The notes beneath the pieces are model-generated. The model had not been told where the DNA came from and made no database searches. It was given only the letters and a program-made list of their open reading frames with translations. DNA of 64,000 nt from Tigriopus japonicus (taxonomy: Eukaryota; Arthropoda; Copepoda; Harpacticoida; Harpacticidae). How positions within the stretch are numbered: the stretch's first letter is position 1; the number at the start of each line of letters is the position of its first letter. The stretch is taken from positions 5,147,896 through 5,211,895 of the forward strand of contig CM021322.1 in the NCBI GenBank assembly GCA_010645155.1, read 5' to 3'. Shown here piece after piece: positions 38,566-49,371 of this stretch. Made by a program: the position numbers and the translations under genes.

Positions 38566-39544
38566 ACTACGATTGTTATGCGAAGGAGTGAAATATACAG
38601 CCGTTTAATGGGGAATATATATGTGCCTCCGAACTAAAACAAAACGAAGTGAAATTTGTTTCAACCGACAACATAACCCTTGTGAGACCCGAAAGGTTTG
38701 CGTCAAAACTAAGAAGTGGCAAGGTTTTCCAAGACGTCAAAAACATAAAAAATCTTAGATTGTCAGTGTCTTTGAGTTATTTGGCATTACGAATTAAATC
38801 AACTTAGAAAAATGAATTAATTTCAAATCGCACTTCCAATTATCAGCAATCCAAAGCAATCACTCACGAAACCAAAACTGAAAAAAATCCTAACTAACTT
38901 AAAAAGTATAAAGTATATTATGTTTTTTTTATTATTCAAAAATCGCACTTAATCACCTTTGAAATCAACTTCTAGTGTAAAAAGTAATTTATAACCATGT
39001 TCTTAGTAATGGTTTTGGAATATCGTTAAAGGCACAAGTAAAAAGTTTTATTCTACAAGAAAAACGAATTTGGCGAAGGGTTTCTTTTGTCCCACGAAAG
39101 TGCTCTGACGAGCTAAGAGAGAGAAGCAAGATTACTGGATGGGTAAATCACGCATTCCCTCTCAATATTGAGCTTTTAATTTGGACTTTGATCCTTACAC
39201 TTGTGGTATAACAATCAGTCATTCCTTTTTTGCAAAAATAAATTCAGGAGTTACGATCGTGAAGTCTTGGGGTCAAACCATGGACGTCTAGAAAGTACTT
39301 GTTTCTATCCATCGTGGGGAGTAAAGATACTGTTCTGTGATACAGAGTATTGATTGGAGAAGAGTCGGAGTCAACTTAGCCCGTGGTTAGATGTTGCAAA
39401 AAACAACAACAAAGAATTGCCACCAACTTGACAAAAATGGCATTGTTAAGTTAAAGAACGTGTAAATGATAGTGCACGATGGTGAAAATTTCTGTTTACA
39501 CGTTAGCTCAAATGCAAAGACTTTTAATGACGATTTTTGAGAGT
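38566..39544. other. Intergenic sequence after RpS7
   Basis: AT-rich, with the presumed RpS7 3' UTR at its start. There is no canonical AATAAA close to the stop and no gene visible. Confidence 0.5.
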
Positions 39545-39552
39545 ATCATGAC

Positions 39553-40804
39553 TAGGGACGGGCAAATATGGTAAAAAGATTTTTGGGAACATAAACCCAT
39601 TTTTCCGCACTTTTGCACTTTTCACCTTTATTTGCACTTTTTAATTACGTTTTTGGCTAAAATTGACAAATTGTTAACAAAATGTAGTGGCTTTTGAAAG
39701 AATTTTTAGTTTCAAGATCAAATTTTGAACTAGTCGAAAAAGCTTGCATTTGCAATCAACCATTCTTAGCACCTTGAAGAAATATGTGCATTTCAGACGC
39801 AAACCTCACACTTAATTCACCATCTTGCTTTAACTATAACATCCTGTTTACTAAACTAAAGATTAGACAAAAGAATCTCATTGCATGCAACCAACAAATA
39901 GCAAACCAAAAGAAACTCATGTTTTGGTAATGGAAGGATCTACAAACAATATAGATTGCAGAATTAGGTTTGCTGCCTACAACGATCGCTATTCTAAAAA
40001 GGGCCGTCCGTTATAAACTTAAAATCATCAAGCTAAGGATACATCAATGTATCAGTACACATTGTTTAATTGACTCGAAGATATTACTTTTAAGTTCCAA
40101 AAGTATTTGAGAACAGTTTTGATGTAATGAGACAATGAATGCCACATTTGAAATTGAGTTCTGGTAATTAGGCCATGGGTCAAATATTGAAGTAATGCCA
40201 CTAAAAACATGCTTAAAACACATTTATGACTATTTTCTTTGATCTAATTGTTAGGCACACGTGGGTATTTTTCTGTTCAATTTTGAATGTCTATTTTTGA
40301 AGGACAAAATTGGAGTGATGTAAAGCCATATAAAACAATTGCTAAATATATTTCGACAATATTTTAGGTACATACATCCACGAGACTACCTTAGGAATGA
40401 AAAATTCAGGAGAATGTTGACTATCGTATTTTTCATGACTCTACATCCTTTTTGCTAGTGACCTTGTTAATAGAACTCTATTACTTGTGCGGCATTGTCT
40501 CTTCACCTCAAACTGGTCTCAAATGTCTTTAGAACTTGTAAGTGACTTCTCCTGCTCAATTAGGAGCCGTGGGTACTCCATGAATGACGTTTTAAGTCCA
40601 AATGCAAGTTATTTGCTCTTTTTAACATTTATTTGCACTTTTTTGACATTTATTTGCTCTTTTTTCGACATCTATTTGCTCTTTTTGACATTTATTTGCA
40701 CTTTCAACATTTTTCTGCACTTTGTTTTGCCCTTTTGGGCACATTTTTTTGCAACTTTTGGTAACTAAAAGGGTAAGATTATTTGCACTTTCTGCCCGTC
40801 CCTA
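39553..40804. mobile_element. hAT-like non-autonomous DNA transposon 1
   Basis: Terminal inverted repeats TAGGGACGGGCA / TGCCCGTCCCTA close the element. It is flanked on both sides by the identical 8-bp string ATCATGAC (39545-39552 and 40805-40812). Short TIRs beginning T/CAGGG and 8-bp duplications define the hAT superfamily. The inside (1252 bp) is AT-rich, carries many copies of TTTGCACTTT near both ends, and has a tandem block (about five 22-bp units, 40612-40735, ACATTTATTTGC core). No transposase frame is visible, so it would need an enzyme from elsewhere. Confidence 0.82.
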
Positions 40805-40819
40805 ATCATGACGAATATA

Positions 40820-41286
40820 TCTTGTGAAAATTTACATCATAAAAGTAGCTCAAATAACTATATTCATTCACTTTAATCCACTAAAATTAACATATTTTCC
40901 CAAACCATATTAAAAGGTGTTTAGATGGTCCTTAGATATGAATTGAAACGAAATTTGATCAATATCTATTTAGCAGATAATATACTATCACTATAACGAA
41001 AAAATATCATCTATTTTGGCGACATTGAAAATGTATATTTTATTTCTTAGCAACCGCGCCAACATATAGCTGGAGCTTTTCATGGCATAATTTGATGCAT
41101 TTTAAAAATTTAAAGTAATGATAACTTATTATCTGCCTAGATATTAATCAAATTTTGCTTCAATTCATAACTAGGGACCCTCCCAATTTCTACTAGAATG
41201 TTTTGGGAAAATATGTTGGTTTTAATGGTTCAAAGTGAATTAATATAGTTATTTGAGCTACTATTAAGACAAACATATTCACAAGA
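40820..41286. repeat. Large imperfect palindrome (foldback element) 1
   Basis: Arms of about 190 bp (40820-41010 and 41095-41286) are reverse complements with scattered mismatches. Matching blocks include GTAGCTCAAATAACTATATT, AACATATTTTCCCAAA and AATTTGAT-AATATCTA. A spacer of about 85 bp separates them. It begins only 8 bp after the target duplication of hAT-like element 1. No open frame lies inside. It could be a foldback transposon or a MITE with long inverted repeats. Confidence 0.75.
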
Positions 41287-41521
41287 CTTCATTACTTGAT
41301 TATAAGTTGAACTTCATTATAATTAAAGACAGGAAGTTAAGACGAATAAAATTACCTGATTAGACGAATAAAGACGAATAAAATTGCCCGATTAGACGAA
41401 AAAAGACGAAAAAGCCTGACAAATTCGACAAAAAAACTGACTTACACGGCAAAAAAGACTAATGAATTGCCTGTAAAGAGGATTAAAACTGCTGTCCATA
41501 AAATAGACAAAATGTGTGGCC

Positions 41522-42172
41522 CAATGGGAGATGCACGGGGAGGTTTGAGTGATCCCTTCAAAAATCTTATCGCGGGCGGATGAAAGAAGAGAAAAGGCTT
41601 GTTTGGCAACAGTGGGTGGCTCGTGAGAATTTGGGCAGTTTAAGGGTTTTCGCAATTTACAGACTGCCCTTGCGAATTAGATGCCATGAAAAATGTCGAA
41701 TTGCAAGTTTGAACACCTTTGGTTAGGATTTTGGAATAAAATGCACACTTTATTTGCTCGTTCTTGCACGAGAAAATTCTCAACAAAAGGCCACTTTTTT
41801 TGGGTAAGTACAAGTGTAAGTGATGTTATAAGCACTGATTTGTATTGTAAAGCTCCATAACCATCATGGTATCAAACAAAATGCCGTTTTTTGTACGTGT
41901 TTCTCTTCAATATCAAAGGTCTTTTTTAAGTGCTTGCCATATTTTGATCAAAAGAATAATTTTGCAAATTCTTACAAAACCGAGAGTCAAAATGTCCAAA
42001 CTGGCAATTCGACAATTTTTGTAGCATCTAAGTCATAAGGGCGGTCTGTAAAACGCGAAAACCCTTGGACTGACCAAAATCTTACATTGACGAACAAACC
42101 TTTTCTCTTCTTTCATCCGCCCGCGATAAGATTTTTGAAGAGATCACTCAAACCTTCCACTGCATCCCCCAT
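41522..42172. repeat. Large imperfect palindrome 2, nested
   Basis: Arms of about 190-200 bp (41522-41725 and 41985-42172) are reverse complements. Blocks such as AAAATCTTATCGCGGGCGGA and TGAAAGAAGAGAAAAGG are exact. Others (AAGGGTTTTCGC, TTTACAGAC-GCCCTT) are nearly so. The spacer is about 260 bp. It lies inside hAT-like element 2. Confidence 0.75.
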
Positions 42173-42568
42173 TGAGGGGAAACAGCTGCACCCTTGGGCA
42201 ATACGGCAAAATCTACAAAGTTAACAAACGGAAAAGTGCTGAATAAGCAAGAAATGGTCAGTGGAACATATAAATTTAAAAAAAAAAACAAGAGCTCAAA
42301 ACCACCCTTATTTCAACGTTTTCAATAGAGCAATATTTAGAAGCAGATTTGCTGACATTAATTCTTCGAATAGTCAGATAGCCTTATCAATCCAATTTTC
42401 TTTCTTTGTGTCAAGAAACTCCACAAGTTAAAATGTGCATCATATTTTGTTGCCCAAGTTTTGGCGTTGAAGTTTTTTAAAAGTGTCTATTTGATTCCAA
42501 ATTTGAGAAAAAAGCTTCAAATCTAAGAAAAGTTCCAATTTTTGACAAATTAGACGAAAAAAGTTGAG

Positions 42569-42945
42569 TGAGATGTCAAACTCAGGGTGGTGTGATGTTT
42601 TGCGGAGCCAAACGAAAACTGGACTCGCAACCTCAAACAACACGGTCGTACAACAGCAGGCCGCATGTTGTCGCACCTAATTCAAAAGCGAGAGCACACC
42701 AAAATCAAATCAGATAAACCGGCCTCGAGTTTATACTTGTGACTACTCCTGTGTTTGAAACGCAGCAGATAGGGATAGGATATACTCGACGAATGCTAAT
42801 TCGACTTGATTTTGGTATCCTCTCGCTTTTGAATTAAGTGCGATAACATGCGGCCTGCCGTTTTACGACCATGTTGTTTGAGGTTGCGAGTCTAGTTTTC
42901 GTTTGGCTCCGCAAAACATCACACCACCCTGAGTTTGACATCTCA
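42569..42945. repeat. Large imperfect palindrome 3, nested
   Basis: Outer ends are TGAGATGTCAAACTCAGGGT and its reverse complement. The arms run about 145 bp (42569-42715 and 42800-42945) with few mismatches. They share GGTGTGATGTTTTGCGGAGC, GGCCGCATGTT and AATTCAAAAGCGAGAG. The spacer is about 85 bp. The high arm identity suggests it is younger than palindromes 1 and 2. Confidence 0.8.
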
Positions 42946-43194
42946 TCATGAGATTAGACGAAAAAAGACGAATAAAATCGAATAAAAGATTAGACGAATA
43001 GATTTGTCGCGACGAATAAGGGTAAAAAAGGCGAATAAAGACGAAAAAAACACGAATAAGTTTATTCGTCTTAAGTTCCTGTCCCTAATCATAATACTTA
43101 AACACTGAAAAGTGTCATAAGAAATCTGGGCATTTGAGCAAACACTTTCATAGAGCACAGCTAACCACCGTGAGTGATGGGCTTCGAGCAACTC

Positions 43195-44095
43195 TGTGGT
43201 TTCGAGTTGGGAGTGTTGCCAGTTTTGACTCGTAGTTACATTGCTATTAAAAAGGCAAGGTTGTTTTCAACTTTTTGACTAGTGATGTGTTTCGAAAGTT
43301 CATCGCTGTTAAAAAGGGCAGGTTGTAAAGAACTTCTTGAAAAGACTTAAACAGGGACCAATTTGGCAACACTCGAACTAGTTCGATTTCGAGTTCCATC
43401 GATAGTTATAAAAAATGGATTTTGAGTTGGCAGTGTTGCAATATTTTATGGTAGATACGGTCTGTTGCTTGTTTAGTTGTGGTCATATTTTTGACCCTAA
43501 AAATCAAAATGGCAAAACTCTGCCGAAAATCCAACTCGGAACACATATTTTTGACCAAAGATATAAACAAGGACCAAAATGGCAAATCTCAAACTAGATC
43601 GGGTTTGAGCTCCATCAGTAGATATATGTCTAAGTTTATGTAGAGGGCTAGCAGAGAAATGACACTCTGAAATTATTCATGAGTCATCAAGCCTGCACTG
43701 TGTGTGCAATGAAATTTAATGTTGAACCTGCTAAGTTATTTGATTCACAACCCAAATTTGCGTTTTTAGGGAGTCAGTGGCAAAATTGCTCATTCAACAG
43801 CTTTGGTAAAACAAGAGCAATCTCTGATGAATCAATTCACTTGACATCCTTGCTGTTGGATCAATGAAGTGTGTTCAAAACAAGTTTCCACTGATTGTAC
43901 TGGAGTGACATTTTTCTGTTAGCCCTCTAGGTTTATGGACTTTACGTTGGCAGTGCTGCCATATTTCACTGGATGATTAGGTATCTTGCCCTGTGCGAAC
44001 TGTAATGGTGGTAAGCATCTTGGCCCTTAAGGCCCAAAATGGCAAACCTATGACAAAAATTGAACTCAATTATATCAGTAGTAAATTGGGAAAAG
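43195..44095 (+). repeat. Three diverged tandem units interrupted by a MITE
   Basis: Three units of about 160-215 bp start at roughly 43200, 43415 and 43938. Each opens with a GAGTTGGCAGTGTTGC-type string, later has GACCAAAATGGCAAA, and closes with a GAGCTCCATCAGTAGATAT-type string. Units 2 and 3 are separated by the element at 43641-43929. No coding potential is evident. Confidence 0.55.
43641..43929. mobile_element. hAT-like MITE (289 bp)
   Basis: The ends are inverted copies: TAGAGGGCTAGCAGAGAAAT at the left, and at the right the reverse complement TAGAGGGCTAACAGAAAAAT. Flanking 8-mers are AGTTTATG (43633-43640) and GGTTTATG (43930-43937), with 7 of 8 matching. It sits in a tandem-repeat unit. 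The sequence around the insertion, rejoined, matches the corresponding join of the preceding unit, which is internal evidence for an insertion. It is too short to encode a transposase. Confidence 0.78.
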
Positions 44096-44389
44096 TGTGT
44101 TCAAGTTCAATCAACCAGTACAAAACTTGTTATTGTGCTTTTGATATTTCTTAGATTGAAGCAAGTTTTCATTCGCAGTGTCATTGGGTCATGTCAGTGT
44201 CAGTGTCATATGTCATGTAGAGGCTAAGCCCTCTAATGTCATGTAGAGCCCGCTCATGTCATGGGGCGGAAATGAAGCTGATTTGGAATTCAAAAAATCC
44301 GGTTTGGAAACTGGTGTCAGGTAATTCATTCGAGCGTTCATAAAGATTCATTCATTTATATTTCCATCACTTAACAAGCTATCCAAGTA

Positions 44390-46812
44390 TCATTCTTCAT
44401 GATCATTGACCATTTTCGTTAGGATTTCTTCGCAAATTAAAAGTGCTCTGGCTACATGGAAGCATCCTTTGTAAGGCCCTCCTTTGGCCGACGAAGACAC
44501 TTGTCCAGCGCGATTCAAGTAGCCAAACCATTCGCCATGGTCTGTATCCACAAACTGAAGTTGAGAGACAGTCAAGGATGATTAAAAATGTTTGTCGTTT
44601 TCAAAATGGTTCAAACTTACGTGATCGTAGGCGTAATCAGTCACTTCTTTAAAACGCTCCCAATGTTGGGCATTTTGTGTGGTGTTGTATGCCATAAGAA
44701 ATGCAATCATGGCCTCGTTATGGGGCCACCATAGTTTCATGTCCCATTCCAAGTTGGTTGGTGGCAAGTCTAAATTAATCATTTTGGCAAGTAAGAGTAA
44801 ATAGAAAACATATTGGACACTACTTAAGTTTTACGAACCATCAACATCCACAAAATACAGGAATCCGTCGTGACATTTATCCCATCCGTACTCATAGGGA
44901 CGTTCGATGAAGGCTTGAATGGCCAAGTTTGTTAACTCATGGGATTGCAATTTTTGTGCTTCTTTCAATAAGAACCATCCACATTCGATGGCATGACCAG
45001 GCACCATTTTTCGACCCTCGAAACCATCGATCTCTTGTCCATCTTGAGTAACATTCTCAAAGATTCGGGTGCCCTCGCGTTGAATATGCATTTTGATGCG
45101 TTCCACGGCCCAAGTTCGAATCTCGTCCATGTCCAGTTTGCTCTCTTGGATATCTAAATCGTCAAGTTCCTGAACCAGACTAAGAATACACATGGGAACT
45201 GCCAAGTTTTGATGGGAACCGGTGCCTGGTAATTTAGGTCTCCCTAAATCGGAATCATCCTCTCGTGCCCAATGAATGATGAGCTTAAACATCTCCAATG
45301 CTTCACGCTAAAATGAAACAATTGAATTGGTATCCTGTATTTAAAACATTTTCAAGTAGTAAGCAAACTTTTAAAAAATAGAACATGCCCGATATTTGGA
45401 GGAAAAATACTAAGTTATGAATGGGGAGCGGAAAACTAAATTTCAATTATTTTTGGCTAATGGCTAACCAATGGGACATGCACAAAGGTTACTCAAGTGA
45501 GCATTTTTAATTGTTCTGCAAGTGATAAAATAGGACCTTTGATTGTGTTGAGCTCTCGGGTCATTTTGTTAAATTCAAGTCATTTTTATTTTGCTGTCTT
45601 TTTAAAAAGTCTGGTTTCATGGAAATAATTGATATTTCATGTAAGGATACCTTGGCTGGAGTTGGGTCAAAAATATGCAAAATTCACTTTCCTGCTTCCT
45701 TCTAGCAATATATGATGTTATGTATCTCATTTTCTACCACATAAACTTGGCATATTATCAACCAGATGTAAGCAGAGGTATCTAAATGTAAAATAACGAT
45801 TATTTCCAAGGACCTAAACATACTGAATACATGCAAAAATTGAAATGCCTTGAATTTGGCAAAATGGGCCGAGCACCCGGCACAGCCAACAGCCTTGTTC
45901 AACCACTAGCAGTGTGATTTAAAACGCCTACTTGAGCAACCTTTGTGTATGTCCCATTGAGGTCAGGCACATTTGAAACAAATTACACGGGAAATAGCTA
46001 TTGATAAATTTACAGGGGGCTCTATGTGCGAAAAAATCATTGTCAAGAATCAGATCAACTAATGCTTCGAAGAAACACAAGCCCAAAGTTTTTTTTTCAT
46101 TTACAAAGGATGATTTTGGATTGCTCAGACGCAATGATCCAAAGTTTCGCGCCTTTAGCTTTACCTTGTAAATGTTCTCATTGGTGACTTTGGCCAATCC
46201 AGCCATGGCCATGACATAAAACACTTCGGCAAAAAGGGTTCTCTGAATCTTTGTGGGTTCACCTTGAGCATTGGCAGAAAAGCACACTTTGTGGCTCTTG
46301 GAATCTTTCAGTTTTTCCATTAAAAATTTACCTCCTACAAGAAGAAAGTTATTTGTTTTGGGATTAACTAATATCTATCATAATTTGAATACCATCGATA
46401 GCAGCCTCCAAAAGCGCAGGTTTACGAAAGCGTTCCAATCTCTGATAAAGTTGGGTGTAGGTCCAAATCTGACGGCCTTGGAGCCATCCGAATTTGGAGG
46501 TGTCGTAGACTTTACCATCCTTGGTCAAACAAGTAAAAAAGCCGCTACATAACAAAAATATTAACAATTTGTTTCTGCTGTTCAAAGATAAACACTAAAT
46601 GGGATTTGCACCAAAAGAACCAATCACTCTTACCCATTTTTGTCATCGTGAGAATTCTTGAGCCAAAAATCCACAGTTCGATCAAGATCGGCCGAAATCT
46701 TGCCCAGGTAAACTCTGGCTTCCTCAGCCACATTAAACTGTGAAAACGATTCATGAACTCTCACGAACATCCCAAATTCAATATCAATATAACTTACCGA
46801 AGCCGAACTCAT
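44390..46812 (-). CDS. RENBP: N-acylglucosamine 2-epimerase / renin-binding protein
   Basis: Seven coding exons: 46812-46798, 46737-46634, 46544-46393, 46334-46165, 45307-44839, 44769-44621 and 44554-44390. They join in phase to give 407 aa (human about 420). The enzyme interconverts GlcNAc and ManNAc in the cytosol, in amino-sugar salvage. The AGE family (alpha6/alpha6 barrel) is shown by [66 protein letters not shown] and [26 protein letters not shown]. His residues in PGH and WPH match catalytic positions of the family. Intron 1 is only 60 nt and has no in-frame stop, so retention would add 20 residues. The donors of exon 3 (GTATTC) and exon 5 (GTTCGT) are weak but required by phase. Intron 4 holds an inverted repeat pair. 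UMPS ends 353 bp upstream on the same strand. Confidence 0.94.
45474..45645 (+). repeat. 235-bp dispersed repeat, copy B (partial)
   Basis: Starts GGGACATGCACAAAGGTTACTCAAG and includes GTCATTTTGTTAAATTCAAG, matching the 5' half of copy A at 35705 and of copy C. It lies in RENBP intron 4. Confidence 0.55.
45715..45957 (-). repeat. 235-bp dispersed repeat, copy C
   Basis: Full-length copy on the minus strand, from GGGACATACACAAAGGTTGC to GTGGTAGAAAATGAG. It matches both ends and the core of copy A. With copy B, about 70 bp away in the opposite orientation, it could fold the intron 4 RNA into a hairpin. Confidence 0.6.
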
Positions 46813-47135
46813 ATTTATTTAGTGCGCTTTGGACTACTACTGTATTGTTTTGTTTTTCAACTAATCCTCCTCTGTCTTGCACAGTTTCATTCAACCTAAC
46901 CTTTGCTTGCTGTGAACGTAAACCTGTTTTCGTGTCCTCTACGTACAGAACTTGTTGCCATCCAAGTCAAAAGCATCATAGGCACTAGTTGTGATATTAT
47001 TACGTGATCACTCCCGTTTCTACGTAACTGGCTTCATTCAACAACGTCCAGATCAAGAGTAACTTACTTCTAGCGTTGCCATGCCCGAAATAACTCGATC
47101 ACGTAGATTTTTCCTTTGAATGCAATTGCATTGAT

Positions 47136-47141
47136 TTTATT
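47136..47141 (-). terminator. Poly(A) signal AATAAA of UMPS
   Basis: AATAAA on the minus strand 25 bp after the UMPS stop codon. The UMPS 3' UTR is therefore probably short and ends before the RENBP start at 46812. Confidence 0.55.
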
Positions 47142-47165
47142 AGAAACCAAAGAAGTGTAATAAAA

Positions 47166-49371
47166 CTAACACTGAATTCGTTTCAAGTAGGCTTGCCAGG
47201 CTTTGGATTGATACTCTTTTGCGGTTTGCTCGATATTCTGGGATTGAGTTAGTCCTCTGCCCACAATGACTATATCAGCGCCTCGCTCCAAAATGGCTTG
47301 CTCGGGGTTGACGTATCTTTGGCTGAGGTTGTCCTCAGAGGTTGATAAACTGACGCCGGGGGTAAATTGAAGGATTCCGGGTTGATGGGAGAGACGTGAT
47401 TGCGCCACCACACCCATTGCACAAGTTGTGGAAGCGGATTCAACCAAAGATATACATTTCTTGGTATATTCACTATCAATGAGATTGTCTATAAAAGAAA
47501 CATTTGAATGAAAAGAAGGGACCTCATTTTTTTTTTCATAAAAGAACTTTTTCAACCTATGGATGTCTTTTTTAGAATTAGAGGATGTTGAAATGCCTTA
47601 AAGTAACCTTGCTAAAAATACATTTGAGGCCAACAATACTCTTTGCAAACTGATTAGTGGTATGAAACTCAAAGAATTCAGAAAACCAAATTTGATTTGA
47701 AAGAAGCAAAATATTGGATAGAAATAAAAAAAATAAACTAAAACCTATTAACTCTCATTTTGTGTTTAAAAAAATTGCACGATAAACCATAGTGACTTCA
47801 TACTGTCTTTTTTACCAATTCAATTGTCCAAATATAGTTCAGGGATTCTTTTAAAGCATAAGACATTGCTTAAATAATAATTATGGATCCAGTTGGATAT
47901 AAGAATATTGTTTGTAAGTAGCAATATCAATCTCATCTTGAGCGTTGTTCTAACATAAAGAGATGTTCTATACCAGATGTAATTTTGGTCAATAGGAAAT
48001 GTTTTCTTGTTTCAAGAGTTTTTCTTTCATCGAGTTTTGACTACCTTATTTCAAAACAAATTATGAATTAGAGCATAAAAATAGTTATTCTTGTTCAAAT
48101 TCTTAGCAAATAAATCCCGTTTCTAAAAGATGCCTTTTTTGAAGTCTAACCTTTACAACTCATTTCCGAGACCATGACAGCTCCAATGGATCTTTCTGAC
48201 GATCTTTCCAAGGCAGTGAGCAGACTTGGACCTGGAATTCCATGGACAGTTATCAAATCAGCCCAAGAGGCAATTGAATACAACCCTTTTTGGAACTGAA
48301 GGGCCACAGTATTGCCAATATCCGCCAATTTTCGATCTTCAAAGAGCAAGAAGTTGTGTTTTTGGGCCAGAGACATCAGTGGCTTGATGGTTTGATCATA
48401 CTGGAAGTCTTCCAAAATATCGACATGAGTTTTTATGACACAAACAAACGGGCCTAATTTCTCAGCCAATTTCAACAGCTCCAAAGTCGAGGTCACATCA
48501 ATTGCCGCACAAAGGTTAGATTGCTTGGCCATCATGACCTCAATTAGCCTTTGACCCATGGGATGATGCATTTGGGTCAATCGAGTCTGGAAATCCAGCC
48601 TGTCCACCAAACTTTTGTTGCCAATTGATGTTTGAGGAGGCAAACAAGCACGATTATTCTGGATGAACAATCTAACAGCTGCGTCCACGGAATCCTCAAT
48701 CTTTTTATGCTTCAGCAGGACATCCAACATTTCCGACACCTTGCACACGCTCGAAACTTTGATTCCATGTTCAACAAGGTTTTCTTCGCCACCTTGCTCA
48801 CGATTTAAAAGAACCACTGCGTGATTGACAATCAAACCGTGTTCACGAAGCAATTTGGCGGTTTCCAAGATACTTGTGCCACTAGTGATCACATCCTGCA
48901 TTTCAAAATGGCAAATCAATGAAGCTTTTTAGCAATGTTGGATTGACTTACCTCAATAATGAGACACTCATCACCTAGCTTGAAGTGTCCTTCCAAGATC
49001 TTTTTGGTGCCATAGCCTTTGGCCTCTTTTCTTCGGATGATCATGGGCACATTTTCATCCGAACTAATGAGTGTTGCTAAAGGTAATGCTGTATAAGGAA
49101 CACCACAAATGAGATCAGGCACACGAGCCGAATCTCGAACCTAAAATTCAATTGATAGATGATAATACTTCCAAGGAACGTTGTTTTTTGTTTGACTGAT
49201 GTGTACCTGCCACAAAAGTTGAGACGCTTGTTTCATGAACCGAGGATGAGAGACCAACTCGCGGAGATCAAAATACACCGGGGATAGAAGGCCACTTTTG
49301 AGAGTGAACTCGCCAAATTTCACAGCCTCGATTCCCTCCAGATTGACAATCATTTCCTCTAAAAGCGCCAT
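47166..49371 (-). CDS. UMPS: Bifunctional UMP synthase (OPRT + OMP decarboxylase)
   Basis: Four coding exons: 49371-49207, 49140-48952, 48895-48151 and 47488-47166, in phase, 473 aa (human 480). It performs the last two steps of de novo pyrimidine synthesis, orotate to OMP to UMP, in the cytosol. The N-terminal OPRT domain shows [44 protein letters not shown] and the PRPP-binding loop [13 protein letters not shown] (about 114-126), split by intron 2. The C-terminal ODCase domain shows [10 protein letters not shown] and the active-site string [12 protein letters not shown] (about 303-314, with Asp305, Lys307 and Asp310), then FTPGV and VGRG near the end. The frame stays open upstream to 49569, but that part has no ATG, so MALLEEM is the start. 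The fused order OPRT then ODCase is the animal arrangement. Confidence 0.95.

Larger units (their letters stand above)
41324..43087. mobile_element. hAT-like non-autonomous DNA transposon 2, with nested palindromes
   Basis: The ends are inverted copies: left TAAAGACAGGAAGTTAAGAC, right (reverse complement) TAGGGACAGGAACTTAAGAC. Flanks are ATTATAAT (41316-41323) and ATCATAAT (43088-43095), an 8-bp duplication with one change. Both ends carry clusters of a GACGAATAAA / GACGAAAAA motif, which resemble subterminal binding repeats. The middle is occupied by two palindromes listed separately, which probably inserted later. No transposase frame is seen. Confidence 0.7.

Noticed and set aside
40487..40768. 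93-aa plus-strand frame rich in FLTFICTF repeats
   Set aside because: The apparent protein repeats come from the 22-bp tandem DNA repeat inside hAT-like element 1. It is not a gene.
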